From contig NZ_LJSD01000038.1 of NCBI RefSeq assembly GCF_001303895.1, forward strand, positions 55,594-119,593: 64,000 bases of DNA. The letters are read 5' to 3'. The position numbers and the translations under genes were made by a program. Shown one piece after another: positions 17,163 through 25,656 of this stretch. Source of the DNA: Mesorhizobium sp. 1M-11 (GTDB taxonomy: Bacteria > Pseudomonadota > Alphaproteobacteria > Rhizobiales > Rhizobiaceae). The stretch's first letter is position 1. The number at the start of each line of letters is the position of its first letter. The notes beneath the pieces are model-generated. The model worked only from the letters and a program-made list of their open reading frames with translations, ran no database searches and was not told where the DNA came from.

Positions 17163-18464
17163 TCAGCGGAAGGCCGGTATCTCCATAGTTACGACAAGCC
17201 CGCCTTCGGCAGGTGTCTGCGCCCATATGCGCCCGCCATGGAGCTCAAGCGAATGCTTGGCGATGGCAAGGCCGAGACCGTGGCCGCCGACGGATGGATG
17301 GTCTCCAACGCGCGCGAATGGGATGAATATCTCTGCGAGATGTTCGGGCGCAACGCCCGGGCCGCAATCACTGACCGTTACTCTCAGAAGCTGGTCCCGT
17401 TCGAGCGATGCATGCACGGAGACGGTGGTGCCTGCGGCCGTGTAGTTCAACGCGTTGCGTATGACATTCTCGAACGCCCGAAAGAGCAGCTCTCCGTCGA
17501 CCTCGGCAACGAATGTCTTCTGTCCACTGAGCCGAACGTCGACATTCTTCTTTTGCCCTTCGAAGGATGCGTCTTCGGCAATGATTTTGAGCAACCCGAT
17601 CACGTCAATTCGTTGGCGTTCGGCTGGCACAAGCGATCCCGATCCCAGACGCACCCCCGACCCGAGACGCGCCAAAATGAGGATCTGCTCGACCAAGGTG
17701 TTCAACCGCTCAATCTCGCGATCCATCCGGGCAAGCATCGTGCCGGCCTCCGCAGGCTTTTGCCGCAGCACACCCAACTCGACCTGGAGGCGGGAAAGCG
17801 GAGACCGCAACTCATGCGAAATGTCTTGATAAAGCCTCTGCCGGTTCGCGTGCAGAGTCTCCAGTTTTTCGGCGGTGACATCGAAATCACGCGCGAGGTC
17901 GGAAACCTCATCCCGGTGTGTTTTGAGCTTCTCCCCAATTCGCGTCGCAAAGTCTCCGTTCGCTAACCTGTGAAGGCCGTCCTTGAGCATGACAATGGGG
18001 CCGGTGAGGTATTTCGCAAGCCAGAATGAGGCAAGCAGACTGGCCAGCACACAGCCGAGCAGGGGGAAGAAAAAAATCGACTTGAAGAGCTGGTACGCGC
18101 TGTCCGGGCGCGTGACCGCGATCTTGAAACACCGGTCGCCGGTGGCAATGATGCGGCTGTCGAAACCGGCATGTTGCTCTTCTGTCGGGCAACGCCGGGA
18201 CGTGGCGTCCACGGCAATTTCATCGATCTCCGGACGCAAGGAGGAGACCGAGGCCAGCGCTGCAGCTACCTTCCGGGCGGTATCGACGTGGTCTGTCGTG
18301 ATCAGGTTTTCGATCAGATCGAGCGTAAGGGGCGGCGAGTTCCGGGAATTGTTCTCCGCCGGAAGCTGGGATTCGGCGAATTTTGCGAGGGGAACTATGG
18401 TGCCGATCATCCCGGCCATCGATAGCCAGATCGTCAAAAACAGTCTTCGGAACAGACGGTTCAT
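17163..18464 (-). CDS. cpxA: CpxA-like sensor histidine kinase
   Basis: 433 residues from ATG 18464, which overlaps the regulator's stop as ATGA. N-terminal membrane helix, a ~110-residue periplasmic domain with two cysteines about 20 residues apart (RRCPTEE and DRCFKI) that could form a disulfide, a second helix, a HAMP linker, then DISHELRSPLSRLQ with phosphoacceptor H217. N box ENVIRNALNYT, G1 DCGPGV, F box FIPFARV and G2 GGHGLGLAI are intact. The H-box region and partner match the Cpx envelope-stress class. The signal is unknown and no cpxP-like gene is visible. Confidence 0.88.
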   Translation of the reverse strand: MNRLFRRLFLTIWLSMAGMIGTIVPLAKFAESQLPAENNSRNSPPLTLDLIENLITTDHVDTARKVAAALASVSSLRPEIDEIAVDATSRRCPTEEQHAGFDSRIIATGDRCFKIAVTRPDSAYQLFKSIFFFPLLGCVLASLLASFWLAKYLTGPIVMLKDGLHRLANGDFATRIGEKLKTHRDEVSDLARDFDVTAEKLETLHANRQRLYQDISHELRSPLSRLQVELGVLRQKPAEAGTMLARMDREIERLNTLVEQILILARLGSGVRLGSGSLVPAERQRIDVIGLLKIIAEDASFEGQKKNVDVRLSGQKTFVAEVDGELLFRAFENVIRNALNYTAAGTTVSVHASLERDQLLRVTVSDCGPGVAPEHLAEIFIPFARVGDHPSVGGHGLGLAIAKHSLELHGGRIWAQTPAEGGLVVTMEIPAFR

Positions 18465-19153
18465 GAAGACGTCTGAGTGAGCTGGTATCCTTGTCTCCGC
18501 ACCGTCCTGATCCATGGCTGTCCGTCGTCGCGCAAGCCCAGTTTTTGCCTGATGCTGCTTATGTGGACATCTATACGCCGATCGAAAGAAGCGAGTGCTG
18601 TGCCAAAGACCTGCCTGGACAGATCATTCTTCGTGACGATCTGTCCTGCCTCGCGGATCAAGACTTCCAGCAGGCTGAATTCGGTTCCGGTTAGCTCCAG
18701 CCGGCGGCCTTCGCATGTCGCCGTTCTCGATCCCGGGTAGACTTCCAGCGCGTCCGCCCGAAGCACGCCGGGCGCCACACCGCCGGCAGACCCCCCCATT
18801 CGGCGAAGAATGGCGCGCAGGCGCGCGACAATCTCGTCTGGAGAACAGGGTTTGGGGACATAGTCATCGGCCCCAAGATTGAGCCCGGTGATCCGGTCGA
18901 TATTTTCTCCTCGCGCGGACAACATCAGCACCGGAATCTCGCTGGAGACACGGATCTTCCGCAGCACGTCAATTCCATTGATGCGGGGCATCATGACGTC
19001 GAGAACGACGATATCGTGGTGGCCCGAGATGGCTTCCTGAAGGCCAAGACGCGGATCGTTCGCCGCTCGGCAAACGAAACCTTCCTCGCTCAGATATTCG
19101 ATGAGGAGCGAAGTCAGCTCCTCGTCGTCATCGATCAACAATACCTTTGCCAT
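18461..19153 (-). CDS. cpxR: CpxR-like OmpR-family response regulator
   Basis: 230 residues. Receiver domain with acidic pair at 8-10, phosphoacceptor D52 (VVLDVMMP) and K101; the C-terminal winged helix contains LELTGTEFSLLEVLIREAGQIV and SFDRRIDVHISSIRQKL...PWIRTVRRQGY, closely following CpxR of enterobacteria. First gene of the pair, translationally coupled to the kinase. A GTAAA-N5-GTAAA box lies 64 bp upstream of its start, indicating autoregulation. Confidence 0.9.
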   Translation of the reverse strand: MAKVLLIDDDEELTSLLIEYLSEEGFVCRAANDPRLGLQEAISGHHDIVVLDVMMPRINGIDVLRKIRVSSEIPVLMLSARGENIDRITGLNLGADDYVPKPCSPDEIVARLRAILRRMGGSAGGVAPGVLRADALEVYPGSRTATCEGRRLELTGTEFSLLEVLIREAGQIVTKNDLSRQVFGTALASFDRRIDVHISSIRQKLGLRDDGQPWIRTVRRQGYQLTQTSS

Positions 19154-19216
19154 CGGTCAGATCGCTCATGATCCTCGAAACCCATTGCCATGGACCGGGC
19201 AGATGAGCCGAGCGGT

Positions 19217-19231
19217 TTTACATAACTTTAC
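19217..19231 (-). promoter_or_regulatory. CpxR-type box GTAAA-N5-GTAAA
   Basis: Read on the minus strand: GTAAA-GTTAT-GTAAA, exactly the CpxR recognition pattern with five-base spacing. It lies between the CpxR-like gene and the divergent ICMT/lipoprotein genes, and a plus-strand TTGACA (19238-19243) begins seven bases away, so both directions could be controlled. Confidence 0.65.
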
Positions 19232-19243
19232 ATTGGCTTGACA

Positions 19244-19535
19244 GCACTTAACGCCCAGGCCGGTAAGGCTAGGCCCTCCACATAGGGCGTTGGCGATGCA
19301 GGCTCCCGGCTATCGTACCATTCGATCTGCGCACGACACATCGGGAGAGCCGCCGGCCCCCTCATGTCCTGACGTCGACAGGCTCCAGCACCGTGAAGGG
19401 CATCTGGAGAACCGGCTGCGGTCACCGCACACACAGCCCCACCTTCGGAAAGCTTTGCCCGACGCCGCTGCGGCGCGAACAGATCGGTACCCATTCCCGG
19501 TTTCATTGGACCAATTCCACAGCCGGCGGCGTCAG
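19244..19535. other. Leader region before the ICMT-like gene
   Basis: About 290 bp. An open frame from ATG 19290 runs in phase into the ICMT-like gene but encodes an Arg/His-rich sequence without family similarity, so it is treated as leader. Only the TTGACA and CpxR-type box at its left edge are notable. Confidence 0.4.
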
Positions 19536-20102
19536 ATGATTTTCCTGCTCATCTTTCCGGCGGCCGGGGCCTTGTTCTTCATCAACGCCCGCAGCAGCGA
19601 ATTCACTGCGAGCCTTGTCGAGGCCATCGGGATCGGCCTGATCGCCGCGGCCATTCTTGGCCGTCTGTGGTCCACGCTCTACATCGGTGGCCGCAAGACC
19701 CGTGAACTGGTCGAGGCCGGGCCGTACTCGATCACGCGCAATCCTCTCTACGTCTTCTCGGCAATGGGCGCCACGGGCGCGGGAGCGCAAACGGGAAGCG
19801 TCATGGTCGCCGTGGCATTCGCCGTGTGCACCTGGCTGATCTTCCATTTCGTTATTCGAGCCGAGGAAGTACGCCTTCACCAGGCCTTTGGCGCGTCTTA
19901 CGAAAACTACTGTTCGCGCGTGCCCCGCTTTCTGCCTCGGTTCTCCGCATTCGCCGATGTGGATTGCGTGGTGGCCAATCCCAAGCGGCTCTATGCGGTC
20001 TTTTTCGACGGCCTTCTCTTCTTCAGCGCCGTGCCGGTATCCGAGCTTATCGAGTGGCTTCAGGCGCGCGGTACGGTCCCCGCCCTGGTTCAGCTTTTCT
20101 GA
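19536..20102 (+). CDS. Isoprenylcysteine carboxyl methyltransferase-like membrane protein
   Basis: 188 residues from ATG 19536; TTG 19506 or ATG 19290 are alternatives, since family members often begin slightly upstream. About four membrane helices. The ICMT/PEMT-type SAM-binding region reads LVEAGPYSITRNPLYVFSAMG, followed by RAEEVRLHQAFGASYENYCSRVPRFLPR near the end. Bacterial members methylate small molecules or have unknown roles in the envelope. It could belong to the envelope-stress group because it faces the CpxR-type box. An extra C-terminal helix (~40 residues) follows the usual end. Confidence 0.75.
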   Translation: MIFLLIFPAAGALFFINARSSEFTASLVEAIGIGLIAAAILGRLWSTLYIGGRKTRELVEAGPYSITRNPLYVFSAMGATGAGAQTGSVMVAVAFAVCTWLIFHFVIRAEEVRLHQAFGASYENYCSRVPRFLPRFSAFADVDCVVANPKRLYAVFFDGLLFFSAVPVSELIEWLQARGTVPALVQLF

Positions 20103-20196
20103 CCGGAGTTGAGTCACCGGCCAGAACTGCGCGCAAGACATGGCGCTCCTCGACCTGATGGCTTCTCGCTCAATCCGTTCCAATGGATCACCGTCG

Positions 20197-21048
20197 ATGC
20201 TTATGAAAGCCCTGCCTTTCCGGTCGAAACGGCTACAGGCGGTGATTGGGCTCTTGCCCATCCTTTGCCTTGCCGGTTGTGCAAACGTTCCGCTGCAGCA
20301 AGGAACATCGCTGACCTCCTACCAAGGTCTCGCCGCCCACAAGGGGCTGTTGACCAAAGCGGCGATGAAGGCCGACCGCGATACCCTCCTCGAAGCGCGC
20401 ACCGTACGGATCGTCCCGACGGAGTTCTCTCCGGCGGCAACGACCATGATCAAGGAACCGAAAGACCTTCGCCTCGTCGCCAACGCGATCGATCGGTCCT
20501 TATGCGTATCCCTCAGCGATCGTCTGGAAGTCGTGGGTTATGGTGAAAACGCCGATTTGACCGTGCATGCCAACATTACGGCTCTTGTGCCGACAAATGT
20601 CGTCGCCTCCGGCGTGGCAGTGGCCACGTCATTTGGCAGTTCGATGGTCCTGCCTGTTTCCTTGCCGCGGATACCCCTGGGTCTGGGAGGAATTGCAGTT
20701 GAAGCCGAGGCGCTTGGAACCGATGGAACACAGAAGGCCGCCATGCTCTGGGCGAGGGGAGCCAATTCGATCACGGAGAAGCCCCGGATGTCGCAGGTCG
20801 GGGACGCATACAGCCTGGCATCCAAATTCGGTGACGACTTTGCGAAGCTGGTCGTGAACGGAAAATCGCCCTTCGGCCGGTGGCCTGAGGTTCCATCCGG
20901 CCAAAAGATATGGTCGACCCTGGGCGGGAAAGCCAAATACGCCGCGTGTCGGACATTCGGTCGCGCGCCGGGGGTAGCGGGCCTGGTTACGGGTAAATTC
21001 GGTTTGCCTCCTGGATGGTCCGACAGGGGGGCTGTTTCACAGAGGTAG
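20197..21048 (+). CDS. DUF3313 outer-membrane lipoprotein
   Basis: 283 residues from ATG 20197 (ATG 20203 also possible; 20140 gives an unlikely longer signal). The signal ends in the lipobox LCLAGC with lipidated C28. The mature start (LTSYQGLAAHKGLLTKAAMKAD) and TVRIVPTEFSP match DUF3313. Function unknown. The gene follows the ICMT-like gene in the same direction after 94 bp and may share its promoter near the CpxR-type box, which would fit an envelope role. Confidence 0.75.
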   Translation: MLMKALPFRSKRLQAVIGLLPILCLAGCANVPLQQGTSLTSYQGLAAHKGLLTKAAMKADRDTLLEARTVRIVPTEFSPAATTMIKEPKDLRLVANAIDRSLCVSLSDRLEVVGYGENADLTVHANITALVPTNVVASGVAVATSFGSSMVLPVSLPRIPLGLGGIAVEAEALGTDGTQKAAMLWARGANSITEKPRMSQVGDAYSLASKFGDDFAKLVVNGKSPFGRWPEVPSGQKIWSTLGGKAKYAACRTFGRAPGVAGLVTGKFGLPPGWSDRGAVSQR

Positions 21049-21115
21049 CAGATGGCGTGACTGGCGGTCCTCGGGAGGCTTTGACCGCATCTGCAACGGC
21101 CAAGCCCACTCATGT

Positions 21116-21550
21116 CTACGGTCGATTGCCATGCGCTCGGGGCGTGCGTGCAAGCGATCGATGCCAGGTGCCGAGGCGACCTCCCAGCCAGACGCAAGGG
21201 ATCGCCTCCACTGGAATCGAGATCGCGTACCAGGCAGGCCCAAGCGCGGCTCTGCCATCGCCATAGTAGGCGATCAGGCTCGCCAGACCCGCCGCAAGAC
21301 CGATACCTGCCAGGAGCCAGGCATGGCGCATTGGCCGGTCGGGCGCGAGACGCGCGGTGATGTAGCCGCCGGCGACCGTGAAAATCGCGCGGTATGCCGC
21401 GGCCAAAGCGAAAAGAGGATCGGCCATCACTTGTGGCACAGATGGAAAAACGCCGGTCGCGTGCATCGCCTGGTCCGTCGCGATGGAGGCAACCGCCGTA
21501 GCGAGGAAGCCAGTGGCCACCGCGATGGCGCTGGCGATCCACGGCCTCAT
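21116..21550 (-). CDS. Small four-helix membrane protein
   Basis: 144 residues with about four hydrophobic segments (~5-25, 46-66, 76-96, 106-126) and a basic tail. No motif that I can name. Its start overlaps the SRPBCC gene's stop by four bases (ATGA), making it the third gene of the ArsR-SRPBCC operon. Comparable ArsR-SRPBCC operons often carry a small membrane protein, but the role is unknown. Confidence 0.75.
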   Translation of the reverse strand: MRPWIASAIAVATGFLATAVASIATDQAMHATGVFPSVPQVMADPLFALAAAYRAIFTVAGGYITARLAPDRPMRHAWLLAGIGLAAGLASLIAYYGDGRAALGPAWYAISIPVEAIPCVWLGGRLGTWHRSLARTPRAHGNRP

Positions 21551-22062
21551 GACGACCGCGGTCCCTTGCCTTGCGCGGCAAGCAAAGCATCCAGTTTTCG
21601 CAGCTGGCTCTCATGCCCGGCACGCTTGCGCTCGGTCCAGATATCGTCGTGCATGGCGTCGAACGTGACGGTCAGTTTCACACCGTCGGTCGTCGCTTCC
21701 AACTCGACGACGGTGGCTGTTTCGTAGGGAGCCACATTCGGTACGAAATCGGTCAAAGTGTTATAGGCCAACCGGTTTGGCGGTGAGATATCGGTGTAGG
21801 TGACCTTGCATTCGCTCGTCAGCGGCATGCCGGCCTTTTTCATGAACGCCACCTGTTCCGGCGCCACCGCGGTCATCAGATAGACCAGCGCCCCACCTGG
21901 ACGCAGATCGAGCGACACGACTTTCACTTCGAACCCTTCCGGTCCCCACCACGATTCGATACCGGATTTCGTGGTCCAAAGTGCCCACGCGGCTTCGATC
22001 GAAGCGGCATAGCTGCGCCGAACCGAGAACTGAGCTCTCGCGCCAGATGCTGTGTTCATCAC
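21547..22062 (-). CDS. SRPBCC (AHSA1-like) domain protein
   Basis: 171 residues. The START-like fold is recognisable from VRRSYAASIEAAWALWTTKSGIESWWGPEGFEVKVVSLDLRPGG and the final helix SQLRKLDALLAAQ. Such proteins bind hydrophobic ligands in an internal cavity. Translationally coupled on both sides: ATGA overlap with the upstream ArsR gene (22059-22062) and with the downstream membrane-protein gene. Ligand unknown. Confidence 0.9.
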   Translation of the reverse strand: MMNTASGARAQFSVRRSYAASIEAAWALWTTKSGIESWWGPEGFEVKVVSLDLRPGGALVYLMTAVAPEQVAFMKKAGMPLTSECKVTYTDISPPNRLAYNTLTDFVPNVAPYETATVVELEATTDGVKLTVTFDAMHDDIWTERKRAGHESQLRKLDALLAAQGKGPRSS

Positions 22063-22400
22063 GATTTCTCCCGGGGGCGAGCCGATGCTCGATTTTGTTC
22101 GAGTGCCGCGCCAAATCGGTCAAGACGGGCCTCCCAATGGCGGCGATATCCTTCAACCCATGCTTCGAGCTGATCGAAGGCTTCCTTGCGCAGGGAATAA
22201 AGGCGCCTCTGACCGTCGGGGCGCATCTGCACGATCCCCGCCTGCGAAAGAATGCGCAGGTGCCGCGAGACACCGGACTGCTGGATGTCCACGCGTTCGA
22301 CAATGTCGCCGACCGCGCATTCTCCCGCTTTCATGGCCTCGGCAATGCGAAAACGAACCGGATCCGCGAGCGCCTGCAGGATAGTTATCTGTGTTTCCAT
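22059..22400 (-). CDS. ArsR-family repressor
   Basis: 113 residues. Winged helix with ALADPVRFRIAEAMKAGECAVGDIVERVDIQQSGVSRHLRILSQAGIV. It has only one cysteine (C28, in GECAVG) and no ELCVCDL-like metal site, so it belongs to the non-metal ArsR group paired with SRPBCC proteins. The start codon touches a perfect 22-bp dyad, so it should repress its own operon. Confidence 0.9.
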   Translation of the reverse strand: METQITILQALADPVRFRIAEAMKAGECAVGDIVERVDIQQSGVSRHLRILSQAGIVQMRPDGQRRLYSLRKEAFDQLEAWVEGYRRHWEARLDRFGAALEQNRASARPREKS

Positions 22401-22401
22401 G

Positions 22402-22423
22402 TATATACACTGACATGTATATA
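22402..22423. promoter_or_regulatory. ArsR operator dyad at the start codon
   Basis: TATATACA-CTGACA-TGTATATA: perfect eight-base arms with a six-base spacer, beginning one base upstream of the arsR-like start codon. A direct repeat ATGTATATA (22399-22407, 22415-22423) overlaps it. Confidence 0.65.
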
Positions 22424-22527
22424 TTGCGGCGTCAATCGCGAATCCTGTCCGGACATCGGATAGACGCGCTATCGTCTCGCGCTATGGCCGCGCACCGTGC
22501 GGGCGCTGTCCACCCACGCAAGGCACG

Positions 22528-23010
22528 TCACGAAATGGAGAGGATCTCGAGTTCGCTTTGCCCGAACTGGACAAAGTCGCCCACGGCTTTGCCAAGCAGT
22601 GCAATGGCAACCGGCGAGCCGTGCGATATCGAAGCCTGAGACGGGTCGGCCTCGTCGTCGCCGACGATGCGGAAGGTCTGGATGCGGTCATCGTCGCGCT
22701 TGAAGGTGACGGAATGACCGAAGGCAACCACTGCATTGGAGGTAGGTGCCGGCATGGGCTGGGCCGTGCGGACGCGCTCGGCATAGTAGCGTGTGTCTCG
22801 CACCGGTACGGCCGACTGCCGTCGCCTCTCATTGACATCTTCCAGCTTGCTGGCGGCCTCGAGCGCCTGCTGCGCACGGGTCAGTTCATCCCGCAGCATT
22901 TCGAGGCCGGCCTCGGTGACCAGGTTGATCCGGTCGGGGATAGGGCGAGGCGGCAGGATGGTTTCCGATGCGGCCTCGGCGCTTTCCTCCTTGGCAAATG
23001 CGACGCTCAA
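22528..23010 (-). CDS. GreA/GreB-family transcription elongation factor
   Basis: 160 residues from TTG 23010. Rhizobial GreA-like proteins begin MSVAF.KEESAE, which matches only this start; GGGAG lies upstream. Coiled-coil part ~35-80 (LVTEAGLEMLRDELTRAQQALEAAS) and C-terminal FKBP-like domain with VAFGHSVTFKRDD...FRIVGDDEADPSQASISHGSPVAIALLGKAVGDFV. It would bind RNA polymerase and stimulate cleavage of stalled transcripts, or act as a Gre-like secondary-channel factor. The coiled-coil is short, so activity could differ from classical GreA. Confidence 0.85.
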   Translation of the reverse strand: MSVAFAKEESAEAASETILPPRPIPDRINLVTEAGLEMLRDELTRAQQALEAASKLEDVNERRRQSAVPVRDTRYYAERVRTAQPMPAPTSNAVVAFGHSVTFKRDDDRIQTFRIVGDDEADPSQASISHGSPVAIALLGKAVGDFVQFGQSELEILSIS

Positions 23011-23157
23011 CTGCTTGGAACTCCCGGTCGAACACTGTTGGCCAACGGATACCCCAGCGTCGGCCAAAGCTGCAACTATCTGATGGGGAGGGCAGCAACT
23101 GCGGGTCCTTGCTTCCCAATCTGCCGAAACCTGGACCAGACATGCCGCGATCGGATG

Positions 23158-23200
23158 TTGACATATTGATACGTATTAATTACGCATTGCTACGTATCAA
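23158..23200 (+). promoter_or_regulatory. LacI-gene promoter with two operators
   Basis: TTGACA (23158-23163) is followed by near-palindromes TTGATACGTATTAA (23166-23179) and TTGCTACGTATCAA (23187-23200). Centres are 21 bp apart, two turns. The outer TTGATACGTA and TACGTATCAA arms are exact complements. Since the LacI gene is the first gene of the operon, one repressor pair would control the whole unit. Confidence 0.65.
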
Positions 23201-23211
23201 TAAGGTGATGC

Positions 23212-24264
23212 ATGCCGCGCTGGAGAGTGACGCAAAAGGAGGTCGCAGAACGAGCCGGTGTCGCTCAGGCGACGGTTTCGCTCGTTCTGAACGGCGGACG
23301 CGACAAGGTTGCGCTGGAAACCGCGGAGCGAATTGAAGCGGCTATTGCCGAGCTCGGCTATCAGCCGAACCGCTTTGCCCAGGCGCTGCGTACGCAACGA
23401 ACCCACGTGATCGCGTGCGTCGTTCCTGATCTCACGAACCCCTTCTACCCGGCACTGGTGGTTGAAGTTCAGAAAGTCGCGCGTGCCGCCGGATACGAGG
23501 TCATCACCATCGACACCGAGGGGCGGCTCTCCAATGAAGAGCAGGTCGTTCTGGCTGCCCAGCGAGGACGTTTCGACGGCATTGTCGGCGTGTTCTTCAA
23601 TCTGGGCGTCGGAAACCTTCAGCAGCTCAGCAAAGTCGGCGTTCCCGTGGTTCGTATCGAAGCGAGCCGCAAGGCCGGTGGGCCGCTGCCGATCGATGAT
23701 CTGTTCATTGACAATGTGGCTGCTGCCCGGGCCCTCACGTGCCATCTGATCGATGTTGGTCACCGCCGGATCACGATGATTGCAGCTCCGGGCGGGCCGC
23801 AACGCGTGCGCGTCCAGGGTTATCTGGAAGCCATGGCGACCATCGGCGTGGAGCCTGCCGTGGTCGAGGCGGCAAACTTCACGCTCGAAGCCGGCCGGCA
23901 GGTCGGAACATGGATGGCGACGGCGGGCCGGTTGCCGAGCGCAATCGTTGCCGCAAACGATCTGATGGCGATTGGCGTCATGCAGAGCCTGATGGCCGGT
24001 GGAATATCCATACCGAACGATGTCTCGGTTGCCGGCTTCGACGATATTCTGGCCTCGGCCCTGGTCACGCCTTCGCTGACCACGGTTGCGCAATTCCAGG
24101 ACAAACTCGGCGCCAGGGCGGCCGAAAGGCTGCTTGAGCGCCTCGCCAACGAAAACGCCGATCCCGGTCAGGCCGAAGAGATGCCGTTCGAACTCGTCAT
24201 TCGCGCGTCCGTCGCGCCGCCCGGGAATGGGCGAGGCACCACAGAACAAGGGAGGAATTCATGA
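23212..24264 (+). CDS. LacI-family repressor of the sugar ABC operon
   Basis: 350 residues. N-terminal HTH VTQKEVAERAGVAQATVSLVLNG, hinge helix (NRFAQALRTQRTHVIACVVP) and a periplasmic-binding-protein-like effector domain with NDLMAIGVMQSLMAGGISIPNDVSVAGFDD. It overlaps the SBP gene by ATGA and lies 11 bp after its tandem operators, so it is autoregulatory. The inducer is presumably the transported sugar or nucleoside-like compound. Confidence 0.93.
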   Translation: MPRWRVTQKEVAERAGVAQATVSLVLNGGRDKVALETAERIEAAIAELGYQPNRFAQALRTQRTHVIACVVPDLTNPFYPALVVEVQKVARAAGYEVITIDTEGRLSNEEQVVLAAQRGRFDGIVGVFFNLGVGNLQQLSKVGVPVVRIEASRKAGGPLPIDDLFIDNVAAARALTCHLIDVGHRRITMIAAPGGPQRVRVQGYLEAMATIGVEPAVVEAANFTLEAGRQVGTWMATAGRLPSAIVAANDLMAIGVMQSLMAGGISIPNDVSVAGFDDILASALVTPSLTTVAQFQDKLGARAAERLLERLANENADPGQAEEMPFELVIRASVAPPGNGRGTTEQGRNS

Positions 24265-25565
24265 AGATAAGAACATTGCTTGCCGCAGCCGCCCTGGTTG
24301 CGGCGACAACCCATTTCGCCACCGCGCAGGAGCGCGTCTCCTGGTGGTATGAACAGGCCACCCCCGATCAGCAAAAGCTCATCCAGGGCAACATCGTCGA
24401 TCCGTTCGACAAGTCGCAGTCCAAGTATCACCTGACCGTGGACTATCGCGGCACCGAACTCGACAAGCAGCTTCGTGTGGCCATGCTTTCCGGCAGCGGG
24501 CCCGACGTGGTCTACACCGCGGGGCCGAGCTATGTCGCGCCGATGGCACAGTCCGGCCAACTCCTGCCACTGGACGACTTTGCGGCCAAATACGGCTGGA
24601 ACGATCGCGTGCTTCCGGTCCTGCTCGATATGGGCCGCTACAACAACAAGCTTTATGCGCTGCCCAAGACCTACGAGACCCTCGGTCTTTTCTACAACAA
24701 GTCGCTGTTCGACAAGCATGGGTGGAAGGTGCCGACGTCGCTCGGCGAACTCGACACCGTTGCCGATGCCATGTTGAAGGAGGGCATCGTGCCGTTTGCC
24801 GCCGGCAATGGAGATTGGCGCGGCGCCAATGAGTGGTTCGTGACGCTGGCGCTGAATGCGGTCGCGGGACCGGAAAATATCAACAAGGCACTGCGCGGCG
24901 AGATGCCGTGGACGGCCGAGCCGTTCGTCAAGGCGATCAACACGCTCGATCAGTGGTGGCAGAAGGGCTATTTCGGCAAGAACTATTTCTCTTTGACGAG
25001 CAGTGAGCAAACGGCCGACATGCTGGCCGCCGGGCGAGCCGGGATGATGCCGAGCGGCACCTGGCAGTTCCAGAACGTCAGCACCTATTTCGGCAAGAGC
25101 GGTGCTGCCCCTGGCTTCGTCGGCTTCCCCAGCGCCAGCGGCGATCCCATCTTTCCGCTCGGCGTCGGCTCGACATTCTCAATCGCCGCGAAGTCGAAAT
25201 ATCCCGACGGTGCGGCCGCGGTCATCGATTTCGTCTTTTCACCCGCCGTCTACGGTTCGATGAACTCGGCCTGGCAGGGAGAATGGAACATCCCGCTCAA
25301 GGACCTGTCCAAGGTAAAGATGGCGGATAACGTCATGCCGCTGTTCACACAGACGATGACCACGCTGGCCAAGGCCGTCAACGACGGCAACTATGGCTAC
25401 ACCACCTGGACCTTCCTGCCTCCGGCAACAGATGGCTACCTCATCAACGGCATCGAGGAAGTCTGGCTGAAGCGCACGACCACCGAAGACTACCTGGCCA
25501 AGCTGGACGCCACTTTCCAGAAGGAAAAGCAGGCCGGAAAGATACCGGCGGTACCAGCCCGCTGA
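24261..25565 (+). CDS. Sugar-type (CUT1) solute-binding protein
   Basis: 434 residues; signal peptide residues 1-23 ending FATAQ. Family 1 binding protein: SWWYEQATPDQQKLIQGNIVDPFDK, VAMLSGSGPDVVYTAGPSYVAPMAQSGQLLPLDDF and LPKTYETLGLFYNKSLFDKHGWKVPTSLGEL. Start ATG overlaps the LacI stop. A perfect eight-base-pair hairpin follows the stop. The ligand is unknown; partner enzyme suggests a glycoside or riboside. Confidence 0.92.
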   Translation: MKIRTLLAAAALVAATTHFATAQERVSWWYEQATPDQQKLIQGNIVDPFDKSQSKYHLTVDYRGTELDKQLRVAMLSGSGPDVVYTAGPSYVAPMAQSGQLLPLDDFAAKYGWNDRVLPVLLDMGRYNNKLYALPKTYETLGLFYNKSLFDKHGWKVPTSLGELDTVADAMLKEGIVPFAAGNGDWRGANEWFVTLALNAVAGPENINKALRGEMPWTAEPFVKAINTLDQWWQKGYFGKNYFSLTSSEQTADMLAAGRAGMMPSGTWQFQNVSTYFGKSGAAPGFVGFPSASGDPIFPLGVGSTFSIAAKSKYPDGAAAVIDFVFSPAVYGSMNSAWQGEWNIPLKDLSKVKMADNVMPLFTQTMTTLAKAVNDGNYGYTTWTFLPPATDGYLINGIEEVWLKRTTTEDYLAKLDATFQKEKQAGKIPAVPAR

Positions 25566-25579
25566 TCAAGCAAGCACGT

Positions 25580-25601
25580 GTGCGCACTTCGATGTGCGCA
25601 C
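25580..25601 (+). other. Intercistronic stem-loop after the sugar SBP gene
   Basis: GTGCGCAC-TTCGAT-GTGCGCAC: perfect eight-base-pair stem 14 bases after the stop and 55 bp before the first permease gene, with no T run. Likely mRNA stabiliser or partial attenuator favouring SBP expression. Confidence 0.65.
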
Positions 25602-25656
25602 CCATTTCCTTCCCGGCCCGGCCGCGAGAGGCAGCGGTGTCGCGCGGGCGAAAGGT

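Noticed and set aside
19290..19535. 82-residue N-terminal extension of the ICMT-like protein
   Set aside because: Arg/His/Pro-rich, no membrane helix or family similarity, no ribosome site; treated as leader.
20538..21623. 361-codon minus-strand frame over the lipoprotein and membrane-protein genes
   Set aside because: Opposes the DUF3313 gene with its lipobox and is out of frame with the ATGA-linked membrane-protein gene; composition is shadow-like.
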